Source: Bacillota bacterium (GTDB lineage: Bacteria > Bacillota > Clostridia > Oscillospirales > Oscillospiraceae). Taken from it: a DNA stretch of 64,000 bases. Location of the stretch: NCBI GenBank assembly GCA_023402075.1, contig JAEXCS010000013.1:1-64000 (forward strand). The letters run 5' to 3'. Each line of letters opens with the position of its first letter. The first letter of the stretch is position 1. Below the pieces are notes generated by a model. It was not told the DNA's origin. It did not search any database and was given only the letters and a program-made list of their open reading frames with translations. A program made the position numbers and the translations under genes. Shown here piece after piece: positions 63,790 to 64,000 of this stretch.

Positions 63790-64000
63790 ATGGAAAATGA
63801 AATGAGAACCTTCGGTTATCTTTGTCCTGCCTGCGGAAAACCAGTGATGGCGGCCCGTTCTCTGTTTGCGCTGGAGGCATCCGGCGTGGAGGTGGAGTGC
63901 GGCTGCGGCGGGTCGGCTCTGCGGACGGAATTTGACGGACAATGGTGCAAAATGATTGTCCCCTGCGGACTGTGCGGCGAAACACACAGCACCCGGTGTG
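63790..64000 (+). CDS. Cysteine-rich zinc-ribbon-like protein, cut by window end
   Basis: The first 70 residues are seen. MENEMRTFGYLCPACGKPV begins a CxxC pair, followed by ECGCGG and CGLCGETH, so at least two zinc-ribbon-like knuckles. GAGGTGG precedes the ATG, and an extended -10 (TGCTATACT near 63731-63739) lies upstream. Partner, function and true length are unknown. Confidence 0.7.
   Translation, partial: MENEMRTFGYLCPACGKPVMAARSLFALEASGVEVECGCGGSALRTEFDGQWCKMIVPCGLCGETHSTRC

Noticed and set aside
1..64000. CRISPR array, rRNA, or insertion-sequence transposase
   Set aside because: No regularly spaced short repeats, no rRNA-like sequence, and no transposase was recognised in any frame.

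Overview
The window looks like a chromosomal stretch of an anaerobic, gut-type Clostridia, most likely an Oscillospiraceae-like genome. This is inferred from the mostly GC-rich genes, the frequent TTG/GTG starts, the bacterial V-type ATPase operon, AddAB, AsnA, S-layer-homology (SLH) proteins and a bile-salt-hydrolase-family enzyme. No rRNA or other species marker is present, so the assignment is tentative.

Layout. Positions 16-9901 hold a tRNA-Arg, a DivIVA-like coiled-coil protein and a complete nine-gene V-ATPase operon (H/G-I-K-E-C-F-A-B-D) whose K subunit carries the Na+-binding residues known from Enterococcus hirae. From about 9818 to 15192 lies an AT-rich island bounded by two copies of a ~285 bp sequence, namely the last 28 codons of ntpD plus its terminator. 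The island carries a nuclease-like gene, gene remnants, a tyrosine recombinase enclosed by a perfect 26 bp inverted repeat, and an HD-GYP gene. Positions 15383-26334 form a peptide and amino-acid use region: a YjiH-type membrane protein, a two-component system whose sensor has a solute-binding domain, two peptidase T genes, an M18 aminopeptidase, an APC permease with a suspected N-terminal frameshift, and a divergent LysR regulator. Positions 26557-37366 hold surface and stress genes: an S41 protease with SLH-like tail, a chemoreceptor, a choloylglycine-hydrolase-family enzyme, MsrAB, SelO and two SLH proteins. Positions 37571-54629 are housekeeping: ddl, murF, an ABC-F ATPase, a YdcF-like protein, a flavodoxin, prfA, a TsaC-CoaE fusion, an M18 aminopeptidase, asnA, gltX, trpS, a WecA/TagO-type transferase, wecB and a membrane-anchored unknown. 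Positions 54666-64000 hold three small unknown proteins with shared motifs, a DUF1643 protein, addB-addA and a truncated zinc-ribbon-like gene.

The most interesting feature is at 12297-13723. A tyrosine recombinase gene sits inside a 26 bp perfect inverted repeat, and each repeat has an internal 5-7-5 core typical of a recombinase crossover site. Just inside the left repeat is a near-consensus promoter (TTGACA, 17 nt, TACAAT) that points out of the segment to the left, toward a terminator. Inversion would point it through the right repeat into the HD-GYP gene at 13810. The sequence therefore looks like a self-contained phase-variable switch for a cyclic-di-GMP-type signalling gene, seen here in the orientation that does not drive that gene from this promoter.

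Other points worth following are the long direct repeat that bounds the island, the Na+-type V-ATPase, the permease frameshift with an adjacent LysR-box palindrome overlapping the promoter, a perfect operator-like palindrome over the promoter of the S41 protease, the TsaC-CoaE fusion, and an elaborate alternative-pairing terminator after the DUF1643 gene.
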